From the NCBI RefSeq assembly GCF_002874965.1, contig NZ_CP025624.1:6758001-6822000 (forward strand): a stretch of 64,000 bases of DNA, read 5' to 3'. Shown here piece by piece: positions 48,482 to 58,815 of the stretch. The notes under the pieces are model-generated. The model did no database searches and was not told the origin of the DNA. It saw nothing but the letters and a program-made list of their open reading frames with translations. Position 1 is the stretch's first letter, and every line of letters starts with the position of its first letter. The stretch comes from Pseudomonas sp. NC02 (GTDB lineage: Bacteria; Pseudomonadota; Gammaproteobacteria; Pseudomonadales; Pseudomonadaceae). Position numbers and translations under genes: made by a program.

Positions 48482-49810
48482 ATGCCACTCCTTCAGAAAC
48501 AACTCGCACTCGCCATCACCTTCGCGCTGGGTGCCACCAACGCTCAATTCGTCCAGGCGCGAGGGGACATCGACCCAGACAGCGAGTGGTTCATCCCGGC
48601 GCCAGAGGTCGGCCAGCAAGGCCACCAGCGCCCCAAGCCACCCAAGCCCACTCCCGATTTTTACTTCAACGACCACGCCACCACCCGTAACGGCCAGCAG
48701 GTTGCCCGCGTACTGGACTCTGCCGTGGACACCCTCATCAAGTCGGGCGAACTCAATGAGTGGCAAGAGTACGAACTGGACAATATCGCCCGGGAGCTTG
48801 GCAGGCTGGCGCCGGGCCGTGTGGGTGCAGTTCTGGAGCAACTGGCAGGCAGCCAGAACGCCAACCTTGGCGCCGCCACTCAAGACAGCATGAAACAGCT
48901 CAACAGCAGCCTGCTTTCAGTCATGCGCCGGACAGGCGACGAACGCAACCTTACGGATGCCGAAGGCAATGGCCACGTATGGTTCCAGGCCCTGGGCAAC
49001 GCTGGCAAGCTTGAAGGACAGCACGGTAGCGTGGGCCTGCAGCAACACACCCAAGGCCTGATGCTGGGCGGCGACTGGGCAGTGGACGATGCCTGGCGGG
49101 TGGGTGTGATGGGCGCCAAGTCCGCCAGCGACCTGAACGCCAAACGCTTCAAGGGCGAACTGGACAGCTGGCACCTCGGCGGTTACGCCGTGCGTCAGGA
49201 CGGCCCCCTTGCACTGCGCCTGGGGGCGATCTACAGCAGCCATGCCGGCCAAACCCAACGCAGCGTAGACTTTGATTTCGTCGAGCGCCGCGAGCAGTCC
49301 AAAGGCAAATACAACGCCCAAAGCCAGAACGCTTTCGCCGAGCTGGGCTATCAACTGGACAAGGGCAGTTTCAGCGTCGAACCCTATGCGGGGATCGGCT
49401 ACCAGCGCTATCACCGCGACCGCTACAAGGAAAAAGGCGGCTTTACAGCGCTGAATGTCGGCGCCCAGACCCAGGAAAACCTCAGCAGCACCTTCGGCTT
49501 GCGCCTGGCCAGTGCCTTTACGCTGGACAACCAGATGGCCCTCAAGCCGCACCTGAGCACAGGCTGGAAGCACCTCTACGGTGACGTGAGCAGCACCGTG
49601 CGCCAGTCCTCCGCGTGGGTAAAACGGCCGGGCTTCAACAGTGACTTCACCATCGAAGGCACCTCCCTGGACCGCGACAGCCTGGCGCTGCACACCGGGG
49701 TGGACCTGGCGCTGTCGACCCGGCACACCGTGGGCCTGGCCTATACCGCCGAGGTCGGCACCCACAGCCGTAACCAGGGTTTGCTGGGCCAGTGGACCCT
49801 GGCGTTCTGA
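48482..49810 (+). CDS. Autotransporter paralogue with almost no passenger
   Basis: A 442-residue protein with a signal peptide (LALAITFALGATNAQFVQA). A short Pro/His-rich stub (residues 28-65) and a ~65-residue helix region (VGAVLEQLAGSQNANLGAAT) follow. A full autotransporter barrel ends GLLGQWTLAF. The barrel is closely similar to that of the gene 112 bases upstream (for example PLALRLGA and GYQRYHRDRYKEKGG versus GYQRYHRDSYNEKGG). The beta-helix is missing. It may be a bare porin-like barrel or the product of duplication and loss. Confidence 0.9.
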   Translation: MPLLQKQLALAITFALGATNAQFVQARGDIDPDSEWFIPAPEVGQQGHQRPKPPKPTPDFYFNDHATTRNGQQVARVLDSAVDTLIKSGELNEWQEYELDNIARELGRLAPGRVGAVLEQLAGSQNANLGAATQDSMKQLNSSLLSVMRRTGDERNLTDAEGNGHVWFQALGNAGKLEGQHGSVGLQQHTQGLMLGGDWAVDDAWRVGVMGAKSASDLNAKRFKGELDSWHLGGYAVRQDGPLALRLGAIYSSHAGQTQRSVDFDFVERREQSKGKYNAQSQNAFAELGYQLDKGSFSVEPYAGIGYQRYHRDRYKEKGGFTALNVGAQTQENLSSTFGLRLASAFTLDNQMALKPHLSTGWKHLYGDVSSTVRQSSAWVKRPGFNSDFTIEGTSLDRDSLALHTGVDLALSTRHTVGLAYTAEVGTHSRNQGLLGQWTLAF

Positions 49811-49819
49811 TTATTGCGG

Positions 49820-49848
49820 GCAAAAAAAAGGGGGCACATGCCCCCCCG
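49820..49848 (-). terminator. Intrinsic terminator of the pyruvate carboxylase operon
   Basis: On the minus strand GGGGGCATGTGCCCCC is followed by TTTTTTTT. It lies between the convergent autotransporter and carboxylase genes. Confidence 0.88.
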
Positions 49849-49879
49849 AGGTTTAAGCGGTAGTTTCGAAGGCTGTTGA

Positions 49880-51688
49880 TCAGCCTTCGATTTCAATCAG
49901 GATTTCACCCGGGTTGACCCGGTCGCCCTTGGCCACGTGTACGGCGGTGACCTTGCCGGCGATCGACGCCTGTACTTCGGTCTCCATCTTCATCGCTTCA
50001 GTGATCAACACAGCCTGGCCGGCCTTCACCACGTCGCCTTCCTTGACCAGCACGTCGACGATGTTGCCCGGCATCGCCGTGCTGACATGGCCTGGCGCGG
50101 TGGCGTGCTTGCGCTTGCTGCCGCCACTGCTGACAAACTCGTTGAGCGGCTCGAACACCACTTCTTCCGGCATGCCGTCGATGGACAGGTAGAAGTGGCG
50201 CTTGCCTTCGGCCTTGACGCCCACCCCGGTGATGTCCACGCGATAGCTTTCGCCGTGCACGTCGATCACGAACTCGGTCGGCACACCTTCACCACCGGCA
50301 CGGGCCACGCCGCCGGCTTCAGGAATCGGCAACAGCACTTCAGGGCTCAAGGTGCCAGCGTCGCGCTCTTCAAGGAATTTGCGCCCGATGTCCGGGAACA
50401 TCGCGTAGGTCAGTACGTCTTCTTCGGACTTGGCCAACGCGCCGATTTCGCCGCGCAACTTGGTCATTTCCGGCTTCAGCAGGTCTGCCGGGCGATGGTC
50501 GATCACCTCTTCGCTGCCGATGGCCTGGCGCCGCAGTTTTTCATTCACGGTGCCCGGCGCCTTGCCGTAGCCGCCTTGCAGGTACAGCTTCACTTCGTTG
50601 GTGATGGTCTTGTAGCGCTCGCCGGCCAGCACGTTGAAGAACGCCTGGGTACCGACGATCTGCGAAGTCGGGGTGACCAGCGGCGGGAAGCCAAGGTCTT
50701 CACGAACCCGCGGGATTTCGGCCAGCACTTCGCTCATGCGGTTCAGCGCGCCCTGCTCTTTCAGCTGGTTGGCCAGGTTGGAAATCATCCCGCCCGGTAC
50801 CTGGTTGACTTGCACGCGGGTGTCGACGGCGGTGAATTCGCTTTCGAACTGGTGGTACTTCTTGCGCACAGCGTAGAAGTACAAACCGATTTCCTGCAGC
50901 AGTTCCAGGCTGAGGCCGGTGTCGAATTCGCTACCTTTGAGGGCCGCGACCATCGACTCGGTACCCGGGTGGCTGGTGCCCCAGGCGAAGCTGGAAATGG
51001 CGGTGTCGATATGGTCGGCACCGTTTTCGATGGCCTTGAGCTGGCACATCGAAGCCAGGCCCGCAGTGTCGTGGGAGTGGATGAAGATCGGCAGGCTCTG
51101 CTCGGCCTTCAGCGCCTTGACCAGCTCGCCGGTGGCGTATGGCGTCAGCAGGCCGGCCATGTCCTTGATCGCCACCGAGTCGCAACCCATGGCTTCCATT
51201 TGCTTGGCCTGGGCCACGAACGCCTCGATGGTGTGCACCGGGCTGGTGGTGTAGGCGATGGTGCCCTGGGCATGTTTGCCGGCGGCTTTTACCGCTTCGA
51301 TGGCCACTCGCAGGTTACGTACGTCGTTCATCGCGTCGAAGATGCGGAACACGTCGATGCCGTTGACGGCGGCCTTGGCGACGAAGGCTTTGACCACGTC
51401 GTCGCTGTAGTGGCGGTAGCCCAACAGGTTCTGGCCACGCAGCAGCATTTGCAGGCGCGTGTTGGGCAACGCCGCGCGCAGTTTGCGCAGGCGCTCCCAC
51501 GGGTCTTCTTTCAGGAAGCGTACGCAGGCGTCGAAGGTCGCGCCGCCCCAGACTTCCAGGGACCAGTAGCCGACTTTGTCGAGCTTGTCGCAGATCGGCA
51601 GCATGTCGTCGGTGCGCATGCGGGTTGCCAGCAACGATTGGTGGGCGTCGCGCAGGATGGTGTCGGTTACGAAGATCTTCTTGCTCAT
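49880..51688 (-). CDS. oadA: Pyruvate carboxylase subunit B (OadA-like, biotinylated)
   Basis: A 602-residue carboxyltransferase/biotin carrier. Its annotated relatives are called OadA, but next to a biotin carboxylase it forms a two-subunit pyruvate carboxylase (PycB) that makes oxaloacetate. The N-terminal domain has VTDTILRDAHQSLLATRMRT, SVAIKDMAGLLTP with the active-site Lys, and HSHDTAGLASM. The C-terminal biotinyl domain has AMKMETEV with the modified Lys. No sodium-pump beta/gamma subunits are present, against an oxaloacetate decarboxylase role. The ATG at 51688 is chosen for MSKKIFVTDT. Confidence 0.93.
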   Translation of the reverse strand: MSKKIFVTDTILRDAHQSLLATRMRTDDMLPICDKLDKVGYWSLEVWGGATFDACVRFLKEDPWERLRKLRAALPNTRLQMLLRGQNLLGYRHYSDDVVKAFVAKAAVNGIDVFRIFDAMNDVRNLRVAIEAVKAAGKHAQGTIAYTTSPVHTIEAFVAQAKQMEAMGCDSVAIKDMAGLLTPYATGELVKALKAEQSLPIFIHSHDTAGLASMCQLKAIENGADHIDTAISSFAWGTSHPGTESMVAALKGSEFDTGLSLELLQEIGLYFYAVRKKYHQFESEFTAVDTRVQVNQVPGGMISNLANQLKEQGALNRMSEVLAEIPRVREDLGFPPLVTPTSQIVGTQAFFNVLAGERYKTITNEVKLYLQGGYGKAPGTVNEKLRRQAIGSEEVIDHRPADLLKPEMTKLRGEIGALAKSEEDVLTYAMFPDIGRKFLEERDAGTLSPEVLLPIPEAGGVARAGGEGVPTEFVIDVHGESYRVDITGVGVKAEGKRHFYLSIDGMPEEVVFEPLNEFVSSGGSKRKHATAPGHVSTAMPGNIVDVLVKEGDVVKAGQAVLITEAMKMETEVQASIAGKVTAVHVAKGDRVNPGEILIEIEG

Positions 51689-51699
51689 TCTTATATTCC

Positions 51700-53115
<1,416 letters not shown>

Positions 53116-53236
53116 TTGGAAATTCCCTTGAGCCGATTGCTACCTACTTCGACCCTGGAAGCGGGTCGGCGCGTGACCAAATGTTTCATGGCAGTCGCGT
53201 GACACACACTATGCCCCTGCAGGGATTAACAAAAAT

Positions 53237-53273
53237 CAATAATTATTGGGTTGTGTATAAGCAAAGACTTATA
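53237..53273. promoter_or_regulatory. Two dyads in the pycA / LysR divergent promoter
   Basis: CAATAATTATTG (53237-53248) is a perfect 12-base palindrome. TATAAG-N6-CTTATA (53256-53273) contains a T-N11-A type LysR motif. Their centres are 22 bases apart, two helical turns, as expected for the recognition and activation half-sites of one LysR tetramer. Confidence 0.55.
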
Positions 53274-53309
53274 GTCGTCGCATCAAGGGTCGGCGGGAGT
53301 GCTTGAACT

Positions 53310-54284
53310 ATGCGTAAGTCATTGATGCGTATGACATTGCGTCAATTGCAGATTTTCAATGAAGTCTGTGATTTGCGTTCCTACAGCCGCGCAGCCGAGG
53401 AAATGTCCCTCACGCAACCGGCCGTTAGCCTACAAATCAAGCAGCTGGAGGAGCTGCTGGGCCAGCCATTGTTCGATTACGTCGGCAAAAAGCTCTATAT
53501 GACTGAAGCTGCTGAAGCCTTGCAACGGGCCAGCCGGGACATTTTCGGCCGCCTGGAAAACCTCGATATGCAGCTCTCCGACATGCAGGGCTCGTTGCAG
53601 GGCCAGCTGAAACTGGCGGTGGAATCCAGCGCCAAGTACTTCGTGCCGCACCTGTTTGCCGCCTTCAAGCGCCAGCATCCGGAGGTCAACCTGCACCTGA
53701 CGGTGGTCAACCGCGCCCAGGTGATTCGCCGGCTTTCAGACAACCGCGACGACCTGGTGATCATGTCGATGGTGCCCCAGGACATGGGCCTGGAATTCCT
53801 GCCGTTCCTGAACAACCCGATTGTCGCGGTGGCACCCCACGATCATCCGCTGAGCCATCAAGGGCCGTTGCGCCTGCAGGACCTTGAGCCTTACACGCTG
53901 CTGTTGCGCGAGCCGGGGTCCGGCACGCGGATGGCGTGCGAGGAGTATTTCAAGGAGAAGCGCGTGCACTTCACCCAGACGGTGGAAGTGTCTTCGGCCG
54001 AGGCGCAGCGCGAGTGCGTGACCGCCGGGTTGGGCGTGGCGCTGCTGACGCGCCACGCGGTCAACCTGGAACTGGCCACCGGCGGGCTCAGGGAGCTGCC
54101 GGTGGAAGAACTGCCGCTGTACCGCAGTTGGTGCCTGGTGCAGGCCAAGGCCAAGCGCCTGTCACCGGTGGCCCATGCATTCCTGGGCTTTATCCGCAGC
54201 GAGCGGCTGCAGATCAGCGCGCTGGCTGAACGCTTCGCTGGGCAGCCGCGGGTGCCTGCCAGTGGAGTTCCGGATAGTCACTGA
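53310..54284 (+). CDS. pycR: LysR-family regulator, probable PycR
   Basis: A 324-residue LysR-type regulator. The helix-turn-helix lies in LRSYSRAAEEMSLTQPAVSL, and the effector domain has GQLKLAVESSAKYFVPHLFA and VTAGLGVALLTRHAVNLEL. It is CbbR-like in sequence. It is divergent from pycA, the arrangement of P. aeruginosa pycR, a regulator of this operon. The ATG at 53310 is used; Met codons at 53325 and 53331 are alternatives. Its 3' end overlaps a small convergent gene by 71 bases. Confidence 0.88.
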   Translation: MRKSLMRMTLRQLQIFNEVCDLRSYSRAAEEMSLTQPAVSLQIKQLEELLGQPLFDYVGKKLYMTEAAEALQRASRDIFGRLENLDMQLSDMQGSLQGQLKLAVESSAKYFVPHLFAAFKRQHPEVNLHLTVVNRAQVIRRLSDNRDDLVIMSMVPQDMGLEFLPFLNNPIVAVAPHDHPLSHQGPLRLQDLEPYTLLLREPGSGTRMACEEYFKEKRVHFTQTVEVSSAEAQRECVTAGLGVALLTRHAVNLELATGGLRELPVEELPLYRSWCLVQAKAKRLSPVAHAFLGFIRSERLQISALAERFAGQPRVPASGVPDSH

Positions 54285-54411
54285 TGCTCTGTTGCAATTG
54301 ACGCTGATCGCAGCGGTCTTCAATTGCGCGACGGAAGGCCATGCGGCGCTGGTCTTCCTGCTGGCGGCGGGTCTTGACGGTGCTGTTGCTTTCTTCGTAT
54401 TGCCGAGCCAT
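54214..54411 (-). CDS. Small PA3496-like protein
   Basis: A 65-residue, charged protein: MARQYEESNSTVKTRRQQED and QRRMAFRRAIEDRCDQRQLQ, then SDYPELHW. It resembles the short PA3496-type proteins of Pseudomonas, a family described as putative envelope-integrity factors. It has no signal peptide. GGGAGA lies about nine bases before the ATG. Its last 71 bases run antisense to the end of the LysR gene, and the final ~14 residues look non-conserved. Confidence 0.65.
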   Translation of the reverse strand: MARQYEESNSTVKTRRQQEDQRRMAFRRAIEDRCDQRQLQQSISDYPELHWQAPAAAQRSVQPAR

Positions 54412-54521
54412 TTCGAGTCTCCCAATGCGAGTAAGGGGAGTTCAGGATGGGCTCGGGCAATGACGGTTTAGCGGCATGGGGATGACAGGACGATGAATCT
54501 TGCGGGGCAGGACCCAATCAA

Positions 54522-54616
54522 AATGTGGAAGCGGGCTTGCTCGCGAATGCGGTGGGCCAGCCAGCATATTCAGTGACTGACACTCCGCATTCGCGAGCAA
54601 GCCCGCTCCCACAATT
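54522..54616. repeat. REPIN-type inverted repeat
   Basis: AATGTGGAAGCGGGCTTGCT (one change from the common arm) is mirrored by AGCAAGCCCGCTCCCACAAT. It lies 18 bases past the stop codon of the RpiR-family gene. Confidence 0.9.
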
Positions 54617-54633
54617 GGTCCGCGTACAAACTA

Positions 54634-55500
54634 TCAGTCGTCGAGGGCTTTTACGGACTTGGGTGACAACCGAAGGCTGCGCAAGCTGCGCTTCACGCTC
54701 TTGAGGTGGTTGACCAGGCTCGGGCCGCGCGCCATGGCCACGCCCATCGCCAGCACGTCGATCACCACCAGGTGGGCGATACGCGAGGTCAGCGGCGTGT
54801 AGATCTCGGTGTCCTCGTGCACATCGATCGCCAGGTTGACGGTCGACAGCTCTGCCAATGGCGTCTGGCTCGGGCACAGGGTAATCAGGGTCGCGCCGCT
54901 TTCACGCACCAGGTTGGCGGTGATCAGCAAATCCTTGGAGCGGCCGGACTGGGAAATGCAGATCGCCACGTCGCTGGGCTTCAACGTCACCGCCGACATC
55001 GCCTGCATGTGCGGGTCGCTGTAGGCCGCCGCCGTCAGCAGCAAACGGAAGAACTTGTGCTGGGCATCCGCCGCCACCGCGCCGGACGCGCCGAAACCAT
55101 AGAACTCCACGCGCTGGGCCTGGGACATGGCGGTCACGGCTTTTTGCAGCTCCACCGGGTCGAGCTTTTCGCGCACTTCCATCAGGGTGTGCAGGGTGGT
55201 GTCGAAGATTTTCAGGCTGTAGTCGGCGACGGAATCGTCTTCGTGGATCGCAAACTGGCCAAAGCTCGCACCCGCTGCCAGGCTCTGGGCCAGCTTGAGC
55301 TTCAAGTCCTGGAAACCGGAGCAACCGATGGCGCGGCAGAAGCGCACGATGGTCGGCTCGCTGATGCCCACGCTGTGGGCCAGGTCGGCCATGGAACTGT
55401 GCATCACGGCCGCAGGGTCAAGCAGCACGTGATCGGCAACCTTGAGTTCCGATTTGCGTAACAGGTGGCGCGACTGGGCGATATGTTGCAACAGGTTCAA
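54634..55500 (-). CDS. RpiR-family regulator, HexR-like
   Basis: A 288-residue repressor with an N-terminal RpiR helix-turn-helix (HSSMADLAHSVGISEPTIVR) and a C-terminal SIS sugar-phosphate domain (VEFYGFGASGAVAADAQHKF, ICISQSGRSKDLLITA). It is close to HexR, which senses KDPG and controls glucose catabolism. A perfect HexR-type palindrome lies 45 bases upstream, pointing to autoregulation. Unlike typical hexR it is not beside zwf or edd, so it may be a second HexR paralogue. Confidence 0.88.
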   Translation of the reverse strand: MNLLQHIAQSRHLLRKSELKVADHVLLDPAAVMHSSMADLAHSVGISEPTIVRFCRAIGCSGFQDLKLKLAQSLAAGASFGQFAIHEDDSVADYSLKIFDTTLHTLMEVREKLDPVELQKAVTAMSQAQRVEFYGFGASGAVAADAQHKFFRLLLTAAAYSDPHMQAMSAVTLKPSDVAICISQSGRSKDLLITANLVRESGATLITLCPSQTPLAELSTVNLAIDVHEDTEIYTPLTSRIAHLVVIDVLAMGVAMARGPSLVNHLKSVKRSLRSLRLSPKSVKALDD

Positions 55501-55544
55501 AGGGCTGGACTCTTGTTATTGGCAGACGCCAGGGATGTAGCAAG

Positions 55545-55563
55545 CTTGTAGTTATACTACAAG
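55545..55563. promoter_or_regulatory. HexR-type operator
   Basis: CTTGTAGTTATACTACAAG is a perfect palindrome with eight-base arms and a three-base centre. Its core matches the published gamma-proteobacterial HexR consensus TGTARTWWWAYTACA at every position. Confidence 0.75.
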
Positions 55564-55662
55564 AATTAACGATTTGCCCGTTCGATGCATCACTTAATCA
55601 CGCTGCTGCCCGCTGATTCAGCGGGCAGGCTCGATGTAGCCCCGCGTGCGGCTTGGGCTCAA

Positions 55663-58536
55663 CTATGGAAAATCGGCATTTTTTCGTAACAAATCCGCCA
55701 AGCCATCCGCTTCCACCGGCCGACTGATCAAATAGCCCTGCACCTCGTCGCACTGCTCATCCCGCAAAAAGTCCAGCTGCTGCTGATCTTCCACGCCCTC
55801 GGCCACCACCTTGAGCGACAGCCCGTGGGCCATGGCAATGATTGCGCGGGTGATCGAGGCATCTTCGCGTCCCTGGCCCAGGCCGCGAATGAACGTCTGG
55901 TCGATCTTCACGTAGTCCACGGGGATGCGCTTGAGGTAACTGAGGGATGAGTAACCGGTGCCAAAATCATCAATCGCCAGCTTCACCCCCAGGTCGCGCA
56001 GTTGCTGGAAGGTCGAGATGATGTGCTCGACGCTGTCGAGCAGCTGGCTTTCGGTCAGTTCCAGCTCCAGGTATTGCGGATCAAGCCCGGTTTCTTCCAG
56101 TACCTGGCGCACCAGGCTGATCAGCTTGCCCTGGCGCAGTTGGTGCACCGACAGGTTGACCGACACCCGAATCGGCGCCAGCCCCTGGCGTTGCCATTCA
56201 CAAGCCTGCCAGCACGCCTGGCGCAACACGAACTCCCCCAGCGGCACGATCAGGCCGGTTTCTTCGGCCAGCCCGATAAAGTCGCCGGGCGGCACCATGC
56301 CCCACTGCGGATGTTCCCAGCGAATCAATGCTTCGGCCGCATTCAGCTTGCCACTGGCCAGGCACAGTTTGGGTTGGTAGAACACCGTAAGCTGGCGCTC
56401 ATCAATCGCCTTGCGCAGCTGGTTTTCCAGCTGCAAACGTTCCAGGGTGCTGGCCTGCAGGCTGTCGGTGTAGAACTGGAAGTTATTACCGCCCAGGTGC
56501 TTGGCGTGCTGCATGGCCATGTTCGACTGGCTGACCAACGCGGATATTTCCCGCGCATTGTCGGGCAACAGGCTGACGCCCATTGAGGCACTGACCACCA
56601 ACTCGTGCCCTTCCACCGTCACCGGCACCCGCAACTTGGCCAGCAACCGCGTGGCCACCCGCGCCAGGCTCGACAGGTTGCCGTAGGCGTCGAACAGCAC
56701 GGCGAATTCATCGCCAGAGAGCCGCGCTATGGTGTCGGCCTCAGGCAAGGCGTTGATCAAGCGGCGGGCCATTTTCTGCAACAACTGGTCGGCCACTTCA
56801 TGCCCGAGGCTGTCGTTGAGCAGCTTGAAACGGTCCAGGTTGATATGCAGTAAAGCCAGGCTGCGGCCACCCTGGCGCACCCGCTGATGGGCTTCGCGCA
56901 ACCGCTCGCGGAACAGCGAGCGGTTGGCCAGCCCGGTCAATTCGTCGTAGTGCGTGAGATAGCGCATGCGCTCTTCGGATTCGCGGCGCGCAGACAGATC
57001 GGCGAAGAAGCCCACGATATGGCTGACGTTTCCTCGAATATCCCGGACTACATTCAGTTGTAGCCATTGCGGGTAGAGTTCGCCGTTCTTGCGGGTTTCC
57101 ACGAGCTCGCCCTGCCAGGTGCCGTGGCTGAGCAACGCCTGGCGGATCACCGGGAAGTGGCGCCGTGCGTCGCGGCTGCTGGGCAGTTCCACGACATTGC
57201 GCCCGATCATGTCGTCAATGTCGAAGCCGGTGACGCGGCTGAATGCCTGGTTGACGGCTATCAGCACGTAGTCCGGGTCGAGGATCACAATGCCTTCGCT
57301 GGCCGCCTCGAACACCGTCGATGCCAGGCGCTGCTGTTCTTCCAGGACCTTGCCGGCGCTGATGTCGCGGCGGGTGCCGAGCATCCGCGTGACGCGTCCA
57401 CTGGGCGAGCGCTCCACGGCGCGGCCACGGTCCTGGATCCATACCCAATGGCCATCGCCATGGCGCACCCGGTATTCCACCAGGTAGTCCTCGCTGCGGC
57501 CTTTAAGGTGCTCCACCAGCGCGCGCTTGAGCAGCGGCAAGTCGTCCGGGTGCAGGCGTGGCTTGAGGTGGCTGAGCATCGCCGTGACGTATTCCGGCTC
57601 CAGGCCGAACAACTCCTTGAGCTGAGTGTGGTGGACCTCATCGGTTTGCAGGTTCCAGTCCCACAGACCCAGTTCGCTGGCCTGCAGCGCCATGGCCAGA
57701 CGCGCCTCGCTTTTGCTCAGGGCCAGGCTGGCCGCGTCCAGTTCCTGACTGCGCTGATCGACGCGTTGCTGCAGGCCGATCTGTGCTTCGCGCAACTCTT
57801 GTTCGACCTGGCGCCGCTGCTCCACCTCACGCACCAGTTCCTGGTTCAGTTGCTCGCTGCGTTGCTGCGCTTGCTGCAGGTGCTCGATCAACGCCTGGTT
57901 CTGGAAGCGCCTGAGCAGCCCGCGCTGGATCAGGCGATTGACCTGCCATGCCACCAGGCTCAGGGATGCCAGCAGAATCAGGCCCAGGCAACCCCAGCCT
58001 TGCTGTTGCGGGTCGCCGCTCCAGAATAAATAGAGGATGGCCGGCACCAGGCAGGGCACGGCAAACGACAGGAAAGCCGGCAGGCTGACGGCATAGGCCA
58101 CACTGGCGGACAAGGTCGCCGCGCCGAGCAGGCCGAACACCCAGGCCTGTTGCGCAAAACTGTCCACAGGGACCAGGGCGATGGCAGCACTGGCCAGCGT
58201 CAAGCCGCTGACGGCCGAGCCCAGCATGAACATGCGTCGCCAGATCGGCTGCGCCTGGCGGCTGGGCATGGCGGAATCGAACGCCGCCACCTGAATTACC
58301 CGCAAGGCCACCAGCGCCAGCAGCCATACCAGCCAAATGCTGTCCAGCAGATAGCGCTGCGGGCTCCAGAGCAACCAGGCGCAGACCAGTCCATTCACCA
58401 GCATTAATAAAGTAGGCAGCAGGGAGCCTTGGTAAAGCAGGCGCGTGCGCTCCACCGCCATCTCCATGGCGTAGTGCTTGCGGATAACCTGCGCCGGCGC
58501 CACGGAGGGTCCCGCCAGGTCAATGCTAAGGGTCAT
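55663..58536 (-). CDS. Membrane PAS-PAS-GGDEF-EAL protein (c-di-GMP turnover)
   Basis: A 957-residue membrane protein. A block of about six or seven helices (about 35-215) is followed by a coiled coil (about 225-290) and two PAS domains (about 300-420 and 430-545). GGDEF and EAL domains come last. The cyclase site reads RLSGDEFAVL, Ser instead of the first Gly. The EAL domain looks complete: AAEALIRWEHP, ELELTESQLLDS, IDDFGTGYSSLSYL, KIDQTFI, VVAEGVE. It most likely degrades c-di-GMP. The start at 58536 (MTLSIDLAGPSVAPAQ) is preferred to an upstream in-frame codon. Confidence 0.9.
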   Translation of the reverse strand: MTLSIDLAGPSVAPAQVIRKHYAMEMAVERTRLLYQGSLLPTLLMLVNGLVCAWLLWSPQRYLLDSIWLVWLLALVALRVIQVAAFDSAMPSRQAQPIWRRMFMLGSAVSGLTLASAAIALVPVDSFAQQAWVFGLLGAATLSASVAYAVSLPAFLSFAVPCLVPAILYLFWSGDPQQQGWGCLGLILLASLSLVAWQVNRLIQRGLLRRFQNQALIEHLQQAQQRSEQLNQELVREVEQRRQVEQELREAQIGLQQRVDQRSQELDAASLALSKSEARLAMALQASELGLWDWNLQTDEVHHTQLKELFGLEPEYVTAMLSHLKPRLHPDDLPLLKRALVEHLKGRSEDYLVEYRVRHGDGHWVWIQDRGRAVERSPSGRVTRMLGTRRDISAGKVLEEQQRLASTVFEAASEGIVILDPDYVLIAVNQAFSRVTGFDIDDMIGRNVVELPSSRDARRHFPVIRQALLSHGTWQGELVETRKNGELYPQWLQLNVVRDIRGNVSHIVGFFADLSARRESEERMRYLTHYDELTGLANRSLFRERLREAHQRVRQGGRSLALLHINLDRFKLLNDSLGHEVADQLLQKMARRLINALPEADTIARLSGDEFAVLFDAYGNLSSLARVATRLLAKLRVPVTVEGHELVVSASMGVSLLPDNAREISALVSQSNMAMQHAKHLGGNNFQFYTDSLQASTLERLQLENQLRKAIDERQLTVFYQPKLCLASGKLNAAEALIRWEHPQWGMVPPGDFIGLAEETGLIVPLGEFVLRQACWQACEWQRQGLAPIRVSVNLSVHQLRQGKLISLVRQVLEETGLDPQYLELELTESQLLDSVEHIISTFQQLRDLGVKLAIDDFGTGYSSLSYLKRIPVDYVKIDQTFIRGLGQGREDASITRAIIAMAHGLSLKVVAEGVEDQQQLDFLRDEQCDEVQGYLISRPVEADGLADLLRKNADFP

Positions 58537-58692
58537 AGGCAGTGTTCTTATAATGGTGAGCCCGAAACGTCGACGGAGCATACACAAGCAAACGCTCGGG
58601 CCAAACTGCCCCAAGTCATAAAAACAGCGCGACAATCAGGCGCAAACCTTGGAGCCAGACAGCTTGAGTGAGACAGGGCGCGGGCTGTGGGC

Positions 58693-58710
58693 GATGACCG
58701 ACCGGTCATC
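58693..58710. promoter_or_regulatory. Operator-like palindrome between divergent genes
   Basis: GATGACCG-AC-CGGTCATC has perfect eight-base arms. Its core GACCGACCGGTC looks like a TetR-family operator. It lies between the GGDEF-EAL gene (minus) and uvrD (plus). No TetR gene is in the window. Confidence 0.45.
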
Positions 58711-58815
58711 ACCGTGAATAGATTGTTGCCTTATCCTGTGTCGACGCAGAAGTTTTCCCGTGACCACCCGGCATTGGGATTTGCCCGACTCCCCCGGGCA
58801 CCCTAGAATGCGCCG

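Noticed and set aside
58736..58749. LexA box upstream of uvrD
   Set aside because: CTG and CAG are separated by eight bases instead of ten.
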